Below, piece after piece: positions 16,932 to 25,459 of a DNA stretch of 50,947 bases. The notes under the pieces were generated by a model that was given only the letters and a program-made list of their open reading frames with translations, did no database searches and was not told where the DNA came from. The position numbers and the translations under genes are program-made. The DNA is from DASSJF01 sp035280345 (lineage in GTDB: Bacteria > Sysuimicrobiota > Sysuimicrobiia > Sysuimicrobiales > Segetimicrobiaceae), in assembly GCA_035280345.1 (NCBI GenBank), contig DATEGA010000006.1, positions 1 through 50,947 on the forward strand, read 5' to 3'. How positions within the stretch are numbered: the first letter of the stretch is position 1; the number at the start of each line of letters is the position of its first letter.

Positions 16932-17744
16932 TCAGGCCGAAGTCTCCGCCAGGTACTCAGTCACCCGGCGCGCCAACCGATCGATTCCGCGTGCCAGCGC
17001 TTCTGCTCCTTCCTCGGCTGTAGCGTACCTTGGATCCGATCCCCGCGGTACCGTGAAGTCGGGCGCCGGCCGGCCGTCGAACGCCGAGCCGTTCACGATG
17101 CCGAAGTCACGGTACCGGAGCGGGGTGCCGATCGGCGGCAGGGCGCCGAGGTCCACGATCCCGGGCAGGGCGGCCATGACGAACGCCGTCTCGCCGCGCT
17201 CCGCGTGTCCGGGGTCAACGTCCGGGGGTGCGATCCCGCCCGAGGCGGATTCGAAGACCACGCGCGTGCGGGTATCGCTCTCCTCGGCGGCCAGCCGCTG
17301 CAACGCGCGTTTGTGGTTCGGGGCGCCGTGTCCGTTCACGAGGATGACGAGACGGTACGGATCCTGTTTGATCAGGCGAATCAGTTCCCGGACGATCACC
17401 GAAAGGGCGCCTTCCTCGATATACAGGCTGTGCACCGGGTTCGCCGGAAAGTCCATGCCGATGATGCGCTCGTTGCCCTCGAACCCGAGCGCGCGAAGGC
17501 TCTGGGGCCCCTCCACCGGGCGCACCGTATCCGAGCCAAGGAAGTACGGCGGGTACACGATCCCGCCCACGCGACGGGCGGCCTCGACCGCTACGCGGTG
17601 GGCGTGAATCCCGTCTGTGCCCATCGGCATGTGCGGACCGTGCCATTCGAGCGGACCCAGCGGAAGGTAGGCCACCGGGCAGCGCCGCCGGGCCTCCACG
17701 ATTTGCGGCGGGCGCATCAATTCGAACTGCACGGTCTCGGCCAT
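16932..17744 (-). CDS. Creatininase-family amidohydrolase
   Basis: 270 residues. Metal-site motifs of the creatinine amidohydrolase family are complete: PLGPLEWHGPHMPMGTD (Glu, His, Asp), VNGHGAPN (His) and HAERGETAFVM (Glu). Family members open cyclic amides or cleave formamides and include enzymes of riboflavin/F420 and mycofactocin pathways, so creatinine itself need not be the substrate. It sits between the MlrC-like gene and the family-5 binding protein, with an 11-base gap to the latter, suggesting it processes the imported compound. Confidence 0.9.
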   Translation of the reverse strand: MAETVQFELMRPPQIVEARRRCPVAYLPLGPLEWHGPHMPMGTDGIHAHRVAVEAARRVGGIVYPPYFLGSDTVRPVEGPQSLRALGFEGNERIIGMDFPANPVHSLYIEEGALSVIVRELIRLIKQDPYRLVILVNGHGAPNHKRALQRLAAEESDTRTRVVFESASGGIAPPDVDPGHAERGETAFVMAALPGIVDLGALPPIGTPLRYRDFGIVNGSAFDGRPAPDFTVPRGSDPRYATAEEGAEALARGIDRLARRVTEYLAETSA

Positions 17745-17792
17745 GAACCTGCCTCCGGCTCTCGGGGTGCGGACGGCGTGCGCTGTCCGGGC

Positions 17793-19262
17793 CTATCCGA
17801 TCCCTTCGTCGTAACCGGCGACGTTCGTGATGATCGGGTGCCAGCGAACCTCTGGGTCCAGCGGGAAGATCGGCCGGGTGACATACCGGTAGGGCAGGCG
17901 CGTGAAGTCCATGTCCGCGTACCCGGGCGTGAGCGCGAGGATCTCCCGCGGTGCGATCTCGCGGAGCGGCGCCATGAGGTACCCGAGCTTGATCACCACA
18001 AGTTTGTGCTCCACCGGATCGAGGCCGGCCTTACGGAAGTCGTCGGGATGCCGGTAGACGTACCGCCGGTCGGAGATGATGACACGCACGCCGTTGGCCC
18101 GCACGGTCGCCAAGCCCGCTTCGTCTCCCGAAGGAGGCCGGTAGACGTGCTCCACGGTTCCCGTCAACTCGACCGGCGCGCCGTGGACCGCGTCGAGCTT
18201 TCCTCCGACGGCGAGGCTGACGGTCCCGCCTGCGCCGGCCGCGAAGCATGCGCGGGCTGACTCGGGGTCGGGAATCCCCGCTACCACCGCGTCGGGCACT
18301 TTTTGGGCCAGCAGCCGGGCGAGGAAGTGCGTCGAGTCGCCCGGCGCGCCGGCGGTAGGGTTGTCGCCCGAGTCGGTCACGAAGACGCTGCGCTCGGGCG
18401 CACGCAGCGCGGTCTCGATCGCCTCGTCCGCGGACTGGGCGATTTCCTGGTCGAAGGTGAACTCCCGTCGACGGTCCCACATTGCCTGCGCCAGGCGCCG
18501 GGCCTGCCGGCGGGCTTCGGGGAGGTCCTCGTCACCCGCCCCGACCACGGCAACGTTGGCCCCGGCGTGCCAGGTGTCGGCCCACCCGAAGCCGATCAGC
18601 ACCTCCGCGTTCAAGATGCCCGGCATCTGCTCGATCTCCCGGGCCATCGCAAGCAGCGACCGCATCGGCTCGACATGCGTCGTTGACCGCTCGCCCGGGA
18701 GCAGCAGGGGCAGGCGGATGAACACCGGACGCGGCCGGCGGTTCGCGCGAATCGCACGCGCGAGCAGCGCGAGCGTCCGGTGCAGGGTCTCGGCCTGATC
18801 GCGGTGGGGCGCCGTGCGGAAGCACGCCCAGGTATCGGCGTTGTTCGCGAATTCCTCGGTGAGGTTCGCGTGCGGATCGAGGCGCACGGCGATCGGGATG
18901 TCGCGCCCGAGGGCGGCGCGGACGGCGCGCACCTGGTCGGTTTCCCCGCTGCCGATGTTCTCCACCAGCATGGCGCCGTGCAGGATCAGACAGACGCCGT
19001 CGAGCGGCCCGGCGCGCCGCAGCCCGTCTACGAGCTCGTCCCGCAACTGGAGGTGCGCGCCCTCGTCGACGACGCCTGAGGGACAGCGGGCGGTCGCCAC
19101 CAGCACCGGCACCGGCTCGATATCGAGCGCCCGCACCGCGCCGGCGAGGCCGGGGTACTCGAGGACCTGCGCGCCGCGCAGCACGCGAAAGTCCCGCATC
19201 GTCTGCGCCACCGGCGAAAAGGTGAGGGCCTCGTGGCTGATCCCCGCGATGCCGATCCGCAT
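17793..19262 (-). CDS. MlrC-family metallopeptidase-like protein (microcystinase C / M81)
   Basis: 489 residues from the ATG at 19262, with AAGGAGG 6 bases upstream. The N-terminal domain opens MRIGIAGISHEALTFSP and carries LILHGAMLVENIGSG, VRLDPHANLTEEF, and PHRDQAETLHRT. The C-terminal domain has DSGDNPTAGAPGDSTHFL, the most recognisable MlrC motif. MlrC cleaves linear microcystin fragments in sphingomonads, but the family is widespread and most members act on unknown small amides. It follows a sugar-type permease gene by 11 bases and precedes the creatininase-like gene. Confidence 0.9.
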   Translation of the reverse strand: MRIGIAGISHEALTFSPVAQTMRDFRVLRGAQVLEYPGLAGAVRALDIEPVPVLVATARCPSGVVDEGAHLQLRDELVDGLRRAGPLDGVCLILHGAMLVENIGSGETDQVRAVRAALGRDIPIAVRLDPHANLTEEFANNADTWACFRTAPHRDQAETLHRTLALLARAIRANRRPRPVFIRLPLLLPGERSTTHVEPMRSLLAMAREIEQMPGILNAEVLIGFGWADTWHAGANVAVVGAGDEDLPEARRQARRLAQAMWDRRREFTFDQEIAQSADEAIETALRAPERSVFVTDSGDNPTAGAPGDSTHFLARLLAQKVPDAVVAGIPDPESARACFAAGAGGTVSLAVGGKLDAVHGAPVELTGTVEHVYRPPSGDEAGLATVRANGVRVIISDRRYVYRHPDDFRKAGLDPVEHKLVVIKLGYLMAPLREIAPREILALTPGYADMDFTRLPYRYVTRPIFPLDPEVRWHPIITNVAGYDEGIG

Positions 19263-19273
19263 GCCGCGCCTCC

Positions 19274-20125
19274 TTATTTGATCGCTCCGCTGCTCAGACC
19301 GTGCACGACCCAGCGCTGCAGGAAGACGAAGATCACGATGAGCGGGAGCGTGGCGATCGTCGACAGGGCCATAATGCCGTTCCAGTCGCGGACGTACTCG
19401 CCGAAGAACGCCGCCAGCCCGACGGTGAGCGTTTGCGCCCGCGGCGTTTCGGTAAGCACGACGGCGAGGAGATATTCGTTCCATGCCCCGACGAACGCGA
19501 AGGTGCCGACGCCGATGAGGCCCGGTATCGCGAGCGGCAGCACGATCTTCCACAACGCCTGCCAGCGCCGGCAGCCGTCGACCATCGCCGCCTCCTCGAG
19601 TTCCTCGGGCAGCGAATCGAAGTATCCTTTCAGCAGCCACGTAGACATCGGAAGCAGAAACGCCGTGTTAACGGCGATCAGGCCGGGGAGCGTGTCGTAG
19701 AGGCCCACGAGGTGCGCGAGCCGGAAGTAAGGGACGATCAGGGTCACCCGCGGCAGCATCAAGAGCGCGAGGATCCCGGTGAGCATGGGTTTTGCGCCCG
19801 GGAAACGGTAGCGGGAAAAACCGTACGCGGCCAGCGATCCGAGGGCCAGCGCCACAACGAGCGTCGTGACCGCCAGCACGGTGCTGTTCACGAAGTAATG
19901 ACGGTACGCCGGGCTGGCGAAGATGCGCTCGAAATAACGGAAGGTCAAAGTTTTCGGCAGCAGCGCCGGCGGGTACGTGAGCAGTTCCTTGATTGGGCGC
20001 AGACCGGCGCTCACCATCCAGAGCACCGGAACGAGGATGAGCGCGGCCGAGATCACCGAGACGCCGACCACCGTGGTTTGCCGCGCGGTGTCACGGAGGC
20101 GCCGGGCCCGCGATGCGGTCACCAC
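19274..20125 (-). CDS. Carbohydrate ABC transporter permease (MalG-like)
   Basis: About 283 residues from tandem GTG codons; the second GTG (20122) overlaps the previous stop as GTGA, so either may be used. Six spans. The EAA loop reads ELEEAAMVDGCRRWQALWKI and the C-terminus LQRWVVHGLSSGAIK is typical for MalG types. It partners the MalF-like protein upstream. No ATPase gene is nearby. The downstream neighbour is MlrC-like, hinting that this importer brings in something that enzyme hydrolyses. Confidence 0.9.
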   Translation of the reverse strand: MVTASRARRLRDTARQTTVVGVSVISAALILVPVLWMVSAGLRPIKELLTYPPALLPKTLTFRYFERIFASPAYRHYFVNSTVLAVTTLVVALALGSLAAYGFSRYRFPGAKPMLTGILALLMLPRVTLIVPYFRLAHLVGLYDTLPGLIAVNTAFLLPMSTWLLKGYFDSLPEELEEAAMVDGCRRWQALWKIVLPLAIPGLIGVGTFAFVGAWNEYLLAVVLTETPRAQTLTVGLAAFFGEYVRDWNGIMALSTIATLPLIVIFVFLQRWVVHGLSSGAIK

Positions 20126-21081
20126 GCCTCACGTCCCCGCCGCGACAAGACCCGCAGATAGAGCCAGGTGAACAGGGTCAGTACGATCAGCATCACGTTG
20201 CTGACCGCCGCGGCTTTCGGCAGATTGCCGTCGAGCAGCGCGGTGCGGTAGACGTGAAATGCCAGTGTTTCGGTGGCTCGGCCCGGCCCCCCGCGGGTCA
20301 GGATGTTGACGAGGTCGACGTGGCCGAACGTCGTGATTACGTCGAGCGTGGAGATGGCGATCAGAATGCCGCGCAGCTGCGGGAGCGTGACGTACCAGAA
20401 CCGCTGCGGACCGCCCGCGCCGTCGACCTTCGCGGCGTCGAACAAGTCCGCGGGAATCGCCTGGAGTTCGCCGAGGATCGCGACCATGTAGAACGGGTAG
20501 CTCTTCCATACGTTGACGGCGATGACGGACGCGAGCGCGAAACGGGGGTCGCCGAGAAACTCGATGGGTTGTGGCCGGTGCAGCACTCCCACCGCGACGT
20601 AGTTGAGCAGCCCGAACGGGTGGTAGAGGAGAGACCACATCAGACCCGCCGCGGCGGTCGAGAAGACCCACGGCATGATGAGGGCGCCGCGCGTGGCGTT
20701 CCGGAGCGTCCGGCTGAACCAGACCTCGTGCAGCAGCAGGGCGAAGCTCATCCCCAACGTGAGATGCACGGCGGTTGAGGCGACCGTGAAGATGGCCGTG
20801 TTGCGGAGCGCATTCCACAGGACCGGATCTCCGAGCACCTGGCCGTACTGCGCGAGCCCGACAAAATACCAGCGCCCGCCGGTGACGTCATTGACGCTCA
20901 TCGTGATCACGTTCACGATCGGATAAAGGGCCGTGACGGCCAGATACAGTAGGACGGGCGCGACGAACGCGTAGCCGGCGGCGTACCGCGGAATCCGCCG
21001 CCGCACGGACCCAGGCAGCGGCACCGCGGCCGGCGCGATCGCCGCGGCAGGGCTGCGTGAATCGCCCACGGCCGCTTTCAC
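20119..21081 (-). CDS. Carbohydrate ABC transporter permease (MalF-like)
   Basis: 320 residues with an N-terminal cytoplasmic extension of about 30 residues, then six spans starting AGYAFVAPVLLYLAVTALYP. The EAA loop is DLFDAAKVDGAGGPQRFWYV, and ILTRGGPGRATETLAFHVY is the usual late motif. The gene starts 16 bases after the binding-protein stop and ends overlapping the MalG-like gene. Confidence 0.9.
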   Translation of the reverse strand: MKAAVGDSRSPAAAIAPAAVPLPGSVRRRIPRYAAGYAFVAPVLLYLAVTALYPIVNVITMSVNDVTGGRWYFVGLAQYGQVLGDPVLWNALRNTAIFTVASTAVHLTLGMSFALLLHEVWFSRTLRNATRGALIMPWVFSTAAAGLMWSLLYHPFGLLNYVAVGVLHRPQPIEFLGDPRFALASVIAVNVWKSYPFYMVAILGELQAIPADLFDAAKVDGAGGPQRFWYVTLPQLRGILIAISTLDVITTFGHVDLVNILTRGGPGRATETLAFHVYRTALLDGNLPKAAAVSNVMLIVLTLFTWLYLRVLSRRGREAW

Positions 21082-21097
21082 GCGCCCGGCGGCGCCG

Positions 21098-22372
21098 CTA
21101 CTTCGCTTTGTCCAGCTCCGTCTGCCAGACGGCCGCCGCCTCGTCGAGCGCCTGCTTCGGGTCCTTCTTCCCTGCGACGGCGTCCTGGAAGGCGATCTTG
21201 AACGCGTCGATCAGCTTGCCGGCCTCCGGCAGCACCGGATAGACGATGTTGTGCCGCGCGTCCTGGCTGGCGAAGAGCGGAATATTGTGCAGAATCGGAT
21301 CGCTCGTCCCCTTCAACGAGTCCATCGCGGCCTTTGTGGCCCATGGCAGGCTGATCGTCTTCGTCATCGCGACGGAGACGTCGCGGGAGTACAGGTACCG
21401 CAGGAACCGCCACGCGGCGTCTTTGTTTGGCGACTTGGCGCTCATCCCGACGCCGCTGCAGCTCCACAGGTAGCCGCCGGACTGGGCGCGCCACGGCGGG
21501 GCGTACGCCAGCTTGATGGCCGGATCGATCTGCTTCGCTTTCGACCAGATGAAGGGGCCGTCGATGATCGTGGTGACCTGGCCGGCGGCAAGATACTCGA
21601 GCATCTGTGTCTGGTTCTCGCCCATCGAGCCCGGCACGGCCAGCCCCATATTGTAGAAGTTCTTCCACCACGTGAGCGCCGCGACGCCCTGCGGAGAGTT
21701 GAAGACGACTTTGCCGTTGTCGTCGATCAGCTGGCCGCCTTCTTGGGCGAGACGATACCCGAAGTAGCGGGTGAGAACAAACCCGCCGTCGGACAACGGC
21801 ATGCTCATCCCGTACCGGTTCGCGCCCTTGTCTCGCAGCCGCCGTTCAACCTGGATGAAGTCGTCCCAGCTGGCCGGCGGCTTGAGCTGCGCTTTGTTGA
21901 AGAAGTCGACGTTGTACGCGAAGTGATACGGGATGAGGTACAGACAGAGCGACAGCGTCTTCCCGCTCAGCCGGCGGCGGGCCGTTCCCGTCAGGGTGTC
22001 GGCGAACGCTTTGTCCTTCGCCAGCCACGAATCCAGGTTTTCGACGTACCCTAGCTTGGCGAGGCCGGACAACCAGCCGCCTTCCACGCCGAAGACGTCG
22101 TAATTCTCATTGCCGGCGGCGGCGGCGTTGAGCTTGCCGGCCATATCGGGGTACGGCGTGTCGACGACCGTGACTTTGATGGATGGGTTCGCCCGTTGAA
22201 AGTCGGCGATGAGCTTGGCGTGATTGTCCGGACCCCACTCATTGACCCACCACTCCAGCCACTTGATCTCCGTGGGGCCGGGGGCCGCCACGGCAAGCGG
22301 TGCCGTGCCGAGCGAGGCGAAGACGACGAGGACGAGCCAAGCGGCGGTACGGAGAGACGGTCCGGTCCACAT
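21098..22372 (-). CDS. Extracellular solute-binding protein (family 1, sugar type)
   Basis: 424 residues from the ATG at 22372, chosen because it begins a clean Sec signal peptide (TAAWLVLVVFASLGTAPLAV, cut near VAAPG) and has GGAAGGGAG upstream. A longer open frame runs 68 codons further upstream but has no signal peptide and looks non-coding. Mature landmarks: EIKWLEWWVNEWGPDNHAKL, FQRANPSIKVTVVDTPYPDM, and the C-terminal KDAAWRFLRYLYSRDVSVAM. It supplies the MalFG-like permeases downstream. Confidence 0.9.
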   Translation of the reverse strand: MWTGPSLRTAAWLVLVVFASLGTAPLAVAAPGPTEIKWLEWWVNEWGPDNHAKLIADFQRANPSIKVTVVDTPYPDMAGKLNAAAAGNENYDVFGVEGGWLSGLAKLGYVENLDSWLAKDKAFADTLTGTARRRLSGKTLSLCLYLIPYHFAYNVDFFNKAQLKPPASWDDFIQVERRLRDKGANRYGMSMPLSDGGFVLTRYFGYRLAQEGGQLIDDNGKVVFNSPQGVAALTWWKNFYNMGLAVPGSMGENQTQMLEYLAAGQVTTIIDGPFIWSKAKQIDPAIKLAYAPPWRAQSGGYLWSCSGVGMSAKSPNKDAAWRFLRYLYSRDVSVAMTKTISLPWATKAAMDSLKGTSDPILHNIPLFASQDARHNIVYPVLPEAGKLIDAFKIAFQDAVAGKKDPKQALDEAAAVWQTELDKAK

Positions 22373-22530
22373 AGACGGCGGCTCCCTTCCGAATCCGGTC
22401 CGCGATCTCAGGCCACTGCCGAACGTCTTCGAGGTCGGCGAGGGTTTGAAAGGTTTCCGTCGAGGTGTGGGACGGCCGGTGCCGCAACCGTTGGGCGGCC
22501 TTGTTTTGACGTTCCGAGCCCGCACCCCTG

Positions 22531-22830
22531 CTACAACGGCGTACGGCTCGGCACGGCAGTCAACATCGCGCGCCATGCCCGAAACACCGGCAGCATATCC
22601 TGATCCTCGTCCACGACGGAGCGAGCCCCGGTGCGGGTGACGCCCGGCGGCGGCGAGGCCAGGTCGGCGAGATCGGGGCTTTGGATGTCGACCTCGAAGC
22701 GAATGGGCGCGGCTGGCCGGTACGGTTTCACGCGGGAGGCGCGGGCTCGCTGTACCGCCTCGGCGCCGGCCCGGATCGCGTCGCGAGCCTTTTCCGGCCG
22801 ACCGGCCCCGTGCGGATTCAGAACGGTTCG
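22531..22830 (-). pseudogene. Remnant of an M55 D-aminopeptidase (DppA-like), C-terminal part only
   Basis: In one minus-strand frame ending at 22531 I read GRPEKARDAIRAGAEAVQRA, then KPYRPAAPIRFEVDI, a Leu/Ala-rich stretch with PPGVTRTGARSVV, and DMLPVFRAWRAML. This is the conserved C-terminus of M55 (DppA) peptidases: EKAR-x-x-I-x-x-GAE, the KPYRP-PI-EV strand, PGV and a final FRA. The N-terminal two thirds with the metal site is missing, replaced by the end of the flavoprotein gene, and there is no convincing start codon. I infer a deletion remnant. DppA genes often neighbour Dpp transporters such as the one downstream. Confidence 0.6.
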
Positions 22831-22838
22831 GCGTTCTT

Positions 22839-24561
22839 TTAGACGGTGGGGACGGCCGCGCCTTCCTTCGGGACGCGTTCCTGGACCAGGTCGCGCCCGC
22901 AGATGTACCCCCATGTCATGCACGGCCCGATCGTGCTGCCGGCGCCGACGGCCTTCGACCCGACCGGGTTGGCCATCGCTACGCCCGCGCAGTACAGCCC
23001 GTCGATCACGCTGCCGTCTTCGCGCAGGACCTGTCCGCGCGCATTGGTGCGCGGGCCTCCCTTCGTGGCCAGGATCGCCCGGTCGTACGGGGCGGCGTAG
23101 AACGGGGGAACTCGAATCGTCCCGAGCGCACCGTTGCCGCCTGCCTCCGGGCCAGGATCCGGCGTATTGAACTTCTCCCAGGCCGTCTCGCCCCGGTGAA
23201 AGTCCTCGTCTCTGCCGCGCCGCGCAAACTCATTGAACCGTTCTACCGTGGCGGCCAGCACGGCGGGGTCGAGGCCGACCTGCTCCGCGAGCTGGCCGAT
23301 GCGCCGCGCTTTCCGGAGGCGCCGCCCGCGATCGAGTCGCCACAGCAGCATGGCGGCCGGGTTTTTTCGGGCGAACTGCGCGTCGAAGATCCGCCAAGCC
23401 GGCAAATGCACCGGCAGGCCGGTTGCGCGGTCGCGCTCGTCGATCGCGACGCCGAGATTCGGCCGGCCTTCATCTAAGAAGCGCCGGCCGAATCTCGGCG
23501 TCGACGACGATGCAGTGGGGGCTGTAGACGTCGGTGATGGGCACGGCGTGCCGGTGTCCCTCGTATCGAATCGGCAGGCAGCAGTAGATGAGGGCCTGGT
23601 CCATCCGCTCGAGCCGGGCGCCGATCGCCGCGGCCATGCGCTGGCCGTCGCCGGTGTTTGTCCGCGGGCTGCCGATGAGGCCGACGTCCCCAGGGAAGTA
23701 GCGCGCCCGCAGCTCCGGATCCCACTCGAAGCCACCGGTCGCCAAGACGACGCCGCGCGTGGCGCGCATCGCGAGTGGACGGCCGCCGGCAAGCGCCTCC
23801 ACCCCGATCACCCGGCTCGGGACTGTGCCGCCGCCCTCCGTCACGAGCCGGGTCACCCGCGTCTCCGCCATGACCTCGACGCCGTGATCGAGACAGCCTT
23901 TCAGGAGTCCGGTCACGAGGGCGTTCCCCATGCCGACGCGCCGGGTGAGCCAACGATACGCGAGGGCGGGTGCCAGTTTGAGGAGCGTCGGCACCGGCCG
24001 TGACAGTACCGGGCCGACCACCATCTCGCTGTACTTGAACCGCTGGCCGCGGGTGAACCGCCGGATCCGGTCGCGCCATGGACCGAGGATATTTTGACTG
24101 ATCAGGCGGGGCGACAGCATCCGGCCGTGCACCTTGCCGCCGGGTGCCTCGACGTAGGGGTCGGGATGGTCAACGAGCTCGAATTCGAGCGGGGAGTGGG
24201 CCTCGACGAACCTGAGCATCTCCGGCGCGTACTCGACGAAGGCGTGCCACAGCGGTTCTTCGACCGCAGCCCATCCGTCGGGCGCGACGGCGCGCAGGTA
24301 GGTGAGCGCCTCGTCCTTCGAGTCGGCCAGGCCGGCCGCGAGCATGTGGTGATTGGCGGGCACCCAGGTCCCGGCCCCCGACATCGCCGTCGTCCCGCCC
24401 AACACCGGCGCCTTTTCCAGAACGAGCACCCGCGCACCGCCGGCCGCGGCGGCGAGTGTGGCAGAGAGTCCCGCCGCGCCCGATCCCGCGACGATGATAT
24501 CGACCTCGCGATTCCAGCGCTGCGCTTGTCCGGTGACGGTCTCGCGGTCGCGCCCGTTCAT
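22839..24561 (-). pseudogene. KstD/fumarate reductase-like FAD-binding dehydrogenase, interrupted by a 4-base insertion
   Basis: The first half (24561 down to about 23494) opens DIIVAGSGAAGLSATLAAAA (FAD fold), continues LEKAPVLGGTTAMSG, and reaches CIVVDAEI before the frame runs into TGA at 23470. The second half continues one frame over with GRRFLDEGRPNLG, LPVHLPAWRIFDAQF, GGPRTNARGQVL and DGLYCAGVAMANPVG to the end. Removing ATTC (plus-strand GAAT at 23490-23493) restores one frame of 572 residues reading DAEGRRFLDEGRPNLG, exactly as the family expects. Such enzymes dehydrogenate steroids or reduce enoates. Whether the break is real or a sequencing error is open. The start ATG overlaps the Cdh stop (ATGA). 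Confidence 0.85.
23447..23503. repeat. Perfect 21-base inverted repeat at the flavoprotein frameshift
   Basis: Arms 23447-23467 and 23483-23503 are exact reverse complements (CGACGCCGAGATTCGGCCGG plus C). The 15-base spacer can extend the stem by CTTC/GAAG with one bulged base. It lies inside a coding gene, precisely where the reading frame breaks. Without the 4 bases at 23490-23493 the palindrome would be imperfect. Confidence 0.9.
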
Positions 24562-25346
24562 TTGGCGATCGCGCAGGTGTGATCCTGAAGCTCCTCGCCG
24601 CTGCCCTCGTCTCCGGCCGCGGGATCGGCGTGGTTATCGAGAATCACGAAGCCGGGACGGCCGTCCGCGAAGACGGCGCCTACGACGACGAGCGTGTGTT
24701 TGCCCATGTCCTGCCGCGCGCCGGGCACACCGTCGGCCAGAAGCACGAAGGGGTTGACGTCGAGGTCGCCGCTCTCTACGCGCACCGCGAGGTACCGATG
24801 GCCCGCGAGCGTCGCGCCCAACGGCGCCCAGCGCGTCCCGATCGAGGCTTCCTGCCGGCGCAGGGTTGCGTACACATCCATCCGTAGGCAGTCGACGTGG
24901 ATGTGCAGTTGGTTCTGCGAGCGTCCCGATACCGAGTTGATCGCCAGGGAGATCGTGTCGCGCGGCATCGCGCGGTGCAGCGCGCTGTCCACGTACGTGC
25001 GCGCCTGCCACGCGTCGGCGAAATAGTTGGGCGCGCCGGGCGCGAGCACCACAGGGCTTTCGATTCCGCCGACGCGGGCCGTGGGAATCAGCAGGTACTG
25101 TGCGACGCCGACGAGGTCTTTGAGGACGGCGTAGCCGTGCTGCTCGCCCTGACTCAAGCTTAGGAACCGGCAGGGCGCCGGGTTGGCGTGCTGCAGCTCG
25201 TTGGGGACGCAGCGGCCGTGGACGATGTTCCACAGCGCGTTGGGATCGCCGCGCGCGGGCACCGCGCTGAACGCGACGACAAGACACGCGGCGAGCGCGA
25301 GCGTCCAGGCCCGGGCTCGGCAGGCGGTCACACCGCGCACGTTCAT
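24558..25346 (-). CDS. cdh: CDP-diacylglycerol pyrophosphatase
   Basis: 262 residues from the ATG at 25346, preceded by GAGGGCGG. The signal peptide is TLALAACLVVAFSAVPARG. The mature protein has the Cdh pattern NALWNIVHGRCVPNELQHAN, PAPC, YLLIPTARVGGIESP, APNYFADAWQAR, and the HIT-like catalytic motif SQNQLHIHVDC. The enzyme hydrolyses CDP-diacylglycerol to phosphatidate and CMP at the membrane/periplasm. Its stop overlaps the ATG of the flavoprotein gene, an unusual partner. Confidence 0.88.
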   Translation of the reverse strand: MNVRGVTACRARAWTLALAACLVVAFSAVPARGDPNALWNIVHGRCVPNELQHANPAPCRFLSLSQGEQHGYAVLKDLVGVAQYLLIPTARVGGIESPVVLAPGAPNYFADAWQARTYVDSALHRAMPRDTISLAINSVSGRSQNQLHIHVDCLRMDVYATLRRQEASIGTRWAPLGATLAGHRYLAVRVESGDLDVNPFVLLADGVPGARQDMGKHTLVVVGAVFADGRPGFVILDNHADPAAGDEGSGEELQDHTCAIAK

Positions 25347-25459
25347 GGACCGCCCTCTTCCGTGAGCCGGAGTGGCATTCCTCGCCCGGGCGGGCATCGA
25401 GGAGATCGCACACGGCACCGCCGAAAGGGGACAGGCCGGGACACGAAGGAGGCGAGGCC
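25347..25459. promoter_or_regulatory. Divergent intergenic region between cdh and the M20 gene
   Basis: 113 bases separate two divergent starts, so promoters for both should be here. AAGGAGG precedes the plus-strand GTG. No clear promoter boxes stand out. Confidence 0.4.

Noticed and set aside
22373..22576. 68-codon upstream extension of the sugar-binding protein
   Set aside because: It would bury the signal peptide; composition looks non-coding and the ATG at 22372 has a good ribosome-binding site.
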